Below are positions 62,377 to 64,000 of a stretch of 64,000 bases of DNA, in pieces (positions within the stretch are counted from its first letter, which is position 1; every line of letters starts with the position of its first letter). The notes beneath the pieces are model-generated. The model was not told the DNA's origin, did not search any database, and saw only the letters and a list, made by a program, of their open reading frames with translations. Origin of the DNA: Alphaproteobacteria bacterium. GTDB lineage: Bacteria; Pseudomonadota; Alphaproteobacteria; UBA8366; GCA-2717185. The stretch is from positions 1 through 64,000 of the forward strand of contig JBBDQU010000070.1 of the NCBI GenBank assembly GCA_040905865.1, in the 5' to 3' direction. The position numbers and the translations under genes are program-made.

Positions 62377-63237
62377 ATGGGGACAGTGGAAGACGACAGC
62401 ACCGAGACACCGCCGGAACGCGGCGCGATAAAATGGCCGGGCAATAGCCTGGTGCAGCACGGACTCGCCGGCGACGCCGAAAGCGATGGCGCCAGCCCTC
62501 AGCTCGTCACGAATAACGAAGGGCTCGTCGTTCGCAATATCGGCAAGAGCTTCAAGAAGCGGCCGGTCCTGCGCGATGTGAGCCTCAAGGTCCAGCGCGG
62601 CGAAGTCGTCGGCCTGCTGGGCCCGAACGGCGCCGGCAAGACCACCTGTTTCTATATCGTGACCGGCCTGATCGCGCCGGATTACGGCACCATATCGCTG
62701 GACGGCGCCGACGTCACAGCGCTGCCCATGTATCGCCGGGCCCGCATGGGCGTCGGCTACCTGCCGCAGGAAGCGTCCATTTTCAGGGGCCTGACGGTGG
62801 AAAACAATATCCGCGCGGTCCTGGAGGTCGTGGAATCGGATCGCGACCAGCGCGAGGTGATGCTGGATGCGCTTCTGGCGGAATTCTCGATATCCCATCT
62901 GCGCCGTACGCCCGCCCTGGCGCTGTCCGGTGGCGAACGCCGCCGCGTCGAGATCGCTCGTGCGCTGGCGTCGCAGCCTGCCTTCATGCTGCTTGACGAA
63001 CCGCTGGCCGGCATCGATCCGATCGCCGTGCATGATATTCGCGAACTGGTCTTCCATCTCAAGGACCGGGGTATCGGGGTCCTGATAACCGATCACAACG
63101 TCCGTGAGACGCTGGACCTCGTTGAGCGCGCCTATATCCTGCATGACGGCATGGTCCTGATGCAGGGCTCCCCGGACGAGATCGTGGGCCACGCCGAAGT
63201 CAGGCGGGTCTATCTCGGTGAACGGTTCAGTCTTTAG
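62377..63237 (+). CDS. lptB: LPS export ABC transporter ATP-binding protein
   Basis: 286 residues, with an about 45-residue N-terminal extension beyond the usual 241. The ATPase core begins LVVRNIGKSFKKRPVL. Walker A is GLLGPNGAGKTT, the signature is ALSGGERRRVEIARAL, Walker B is FMLLDEPLAGID and the switch histidine is in TDHNVRETL. It powers LPS extraction with LptF/LptG, which are not here. An internal start is not obvious. rpoN follows 30 bases later. Confidence 0.96.
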   Translation: MGTVEDDSTETPPERGAIKWPGNSLVQHGLAGDAESDGASPQLVTNNEGLVVRNIGKSFKKRPVLRDVSLKVQRGEVVGLLGPNGAGKTTCFYIVTGLIAPDYGTISLDGADVTALPMYRRARMGVGYLPQEASIFRGLTVENNIRAVLEVVESDRDQREVMLDALLAEFSISHLRRTPALALSGGERRRVEIARALASQPAFMLLDEPLAGIDPIAVHDIRELVFHLKDRGIGVLITDHNVRETLDLVERAYILHDGMVLMQGSPDEIVGHAEVRRVYLGERFSL

Positions 63238-63267
63238 GCATCGAACAGACCAGCGGCTCGTTAACTG

Positions 63268-64000
63268 ATGGCACTATCCCCTCGACTGGAACTGCGGCTC
63301 GGCCAGACACTGGTCATGACACCGCAACTGCAGCAGGCGATCAAGCTGCTGCAACTGTCGAGCCTGGAGCTGTCGGCCTTTGTCGAGACGGAGCTGGAAC
63401 AGAACCCGCTGCTTGAACGCGATACCAGGGAAACGGACAGTCAACGCGAGGACAACCGCGACGGCTCCTCGGAAAGCACCGGCGAGGCGCCCGAACCAGA
63501 CAGCTTCACGGATGGTGCGGATACCCCGGATACGGTCGAACTGACGGATGCCGAGCATATGCCGTCCGACAGCGATTCGCCGCTGGATGCGGACTATGGC
63601 AACGAATACGAACCTGACGGCGTCGTCGATGTATCCGGCGATGGCCCGGCGGCCTTCGCCGATATCGGCGGGAACCGCGGCCGGGGCAACGTACCCGATG
63701 ATGAAAACGGTTTCGAATCGTCGATCGCCACCGAACAGTCGCTGCGGGAATACCTGACCGAACAGTTAAACGTCGATATCGACGATCCTGTGGAACGGAT
63801 TATCGGCGTGCACCTGATCGACTCGCTCGACGAATCCGGCTGGATTGCCGGCGATCTCGAGACGATTGCCGAAACCCTGAACTGCGAGCTTTCCCGGATC
63901 GAATCTGTTCTGGCCACGCTGCAGAAATTCGATCCGCCGGGCATTTTCGCCCGGAACCTGCGCGAATGCCTCGCCCTGCAACTGCGGGAGAAAGACCGGC
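63268..64000 (+). CDS. rpoN: RNA polymerase sigma-54 factor (partial)
   Basis: The first 244 codons, cut by the window end. Region I is LGQTLVMTPQLQQAIKLLQL, the glutamine-rich activator-response domain. A long acidic region II (about residues 50-150, rich in D, E and S) follows, then the core-binding domain begins with SLREYLTEQLN and LIDSLDESGWIAGDL. It directs enhancer-dependent transcription, often of nitrogen genes. Adjacent lptB is the usual neighbour. Confidence 0.97.
   Translation, partial: MALSPRLELRLGQTLVMTPQLQQAIKLLQLSSLELSAFVETELEQNPLLERDTRETDSQREDNRDGSSESTGEAPEPDSFTDGADTPDTVELTDAEHMPSDSDSPLDADYGNEYEPDGVVDVSGDGPAAFADIGGNRGRGNVPDDENGFESSIATEQSLREYLTEQLNVDIDDPVERIIGVHLIDSLDESGWIAGDLETIAETLNCELSRIESVLATLQKFDPPGIFARNLRECLALQLREKDR

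Noticed and set aside
1-64000. Mobile elements, CRISPR arrays, prophage or toxin-antitoxin pairs
   Set aside because: No transposase, integrase, terminal inverted repeats, spaced direct repeats or small toxin-like pairs were recognised.

Overview
The window is a GC-rich (visibly well above 55%), densely coded chromosomal segment with about 60 protein genes and one tRNA gene. No insertion sequence, prophage, CRISPR array or rRNA was seen. Gene content points firmly to an alphaproteobacterium: kdsD-lptC-lptA-lptB-rpoN in that order, PhaR beside an acetyl-CoA acetyltransferase, DUF2849-cysI-DUF934, a cysteine-poor CtaA haem A synthase, and an NDUFA9-like epimerase. Rhodospirillales-like bacteria fit best, but the genus cannot be read from the sequence.

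Layout. 148-9777 (all minus): a beta-propeller hydrolase-like protein, a solute-binding protein without a signal peptide, a GMC oxidoreductase, purC overlapped by an esterase, a thioesterase, a DUF1223 thioredoxin-like protein and aconitase, the last followed by a 15-bp stem-loop. 10280-18646: an MFS transporter, an SDR, cyclopropane fatty acid synthase, a TIGR03084 / FkbM / M20 trio, and the divergent thiolase-phaR pair. 18658-23768 (minus): a PAS-GGDEF-EAL protein, then a three-gene module (UPF0104 membrane protein, methyltransferase-GT2 fusion, methyltransferase) that looks like envelope glycan or lipid assembly. 24095-31322 (plus): TRAP permeases QM without a P protein, a crotonase-fold protein lacking both hydratase glutamates, an acyl-CoA carboxyltransferase without a biotin carboxylase, an NDP-forming acyl-CoA ligase and a CinA-like protein, closed by a clear terminator. 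This is the best candidate for an uncharacterised pathway.

31451-41435: an AT-richer orphan gene of unknown function next to a GT4 glycosyltransferase, an MFS carrier, an N-carbamoyl-amino-acid hydrolase type M20 peptidase, a second UPF0104 paralogue, CtaA (convergent overlap), the sulfite reductase operon with a cluster of GTGTT/AACAC half-sites in its leader, and a J-domain protein. 41484-49898 is the translation block thrS-infC / rpmI-rplT-pheS-pheT (minus), split by an inverted SDR-crotonase pair. infC appears to start at an ATA codon. 49944-58808 holds envelope glycosyltransferases, alpha/beta hydrolase, epimerase, TPR, RidA, an enolase-superfamily gene with a +1 frameshift near its 3' end, GST, UppP and the NDUFA9-like epimerase.

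58963-64000 (plus): tRNA-Leu(CAG) with a readable sigma-70 promoter, a short RNase D, and the LPS operon kdsD (probable CTG start)-lptC-lptA-lptB, then rpoN cut by the window end.

Most of the window is housekeeping. Points worth a second look are the two non-ATG starts, the frameshifted racemase, SDR and crotonase members missing catalytic residues, the operator-like repeats, the TRAP/CoA cluster and the methyltransferase-GT2 fusion module.
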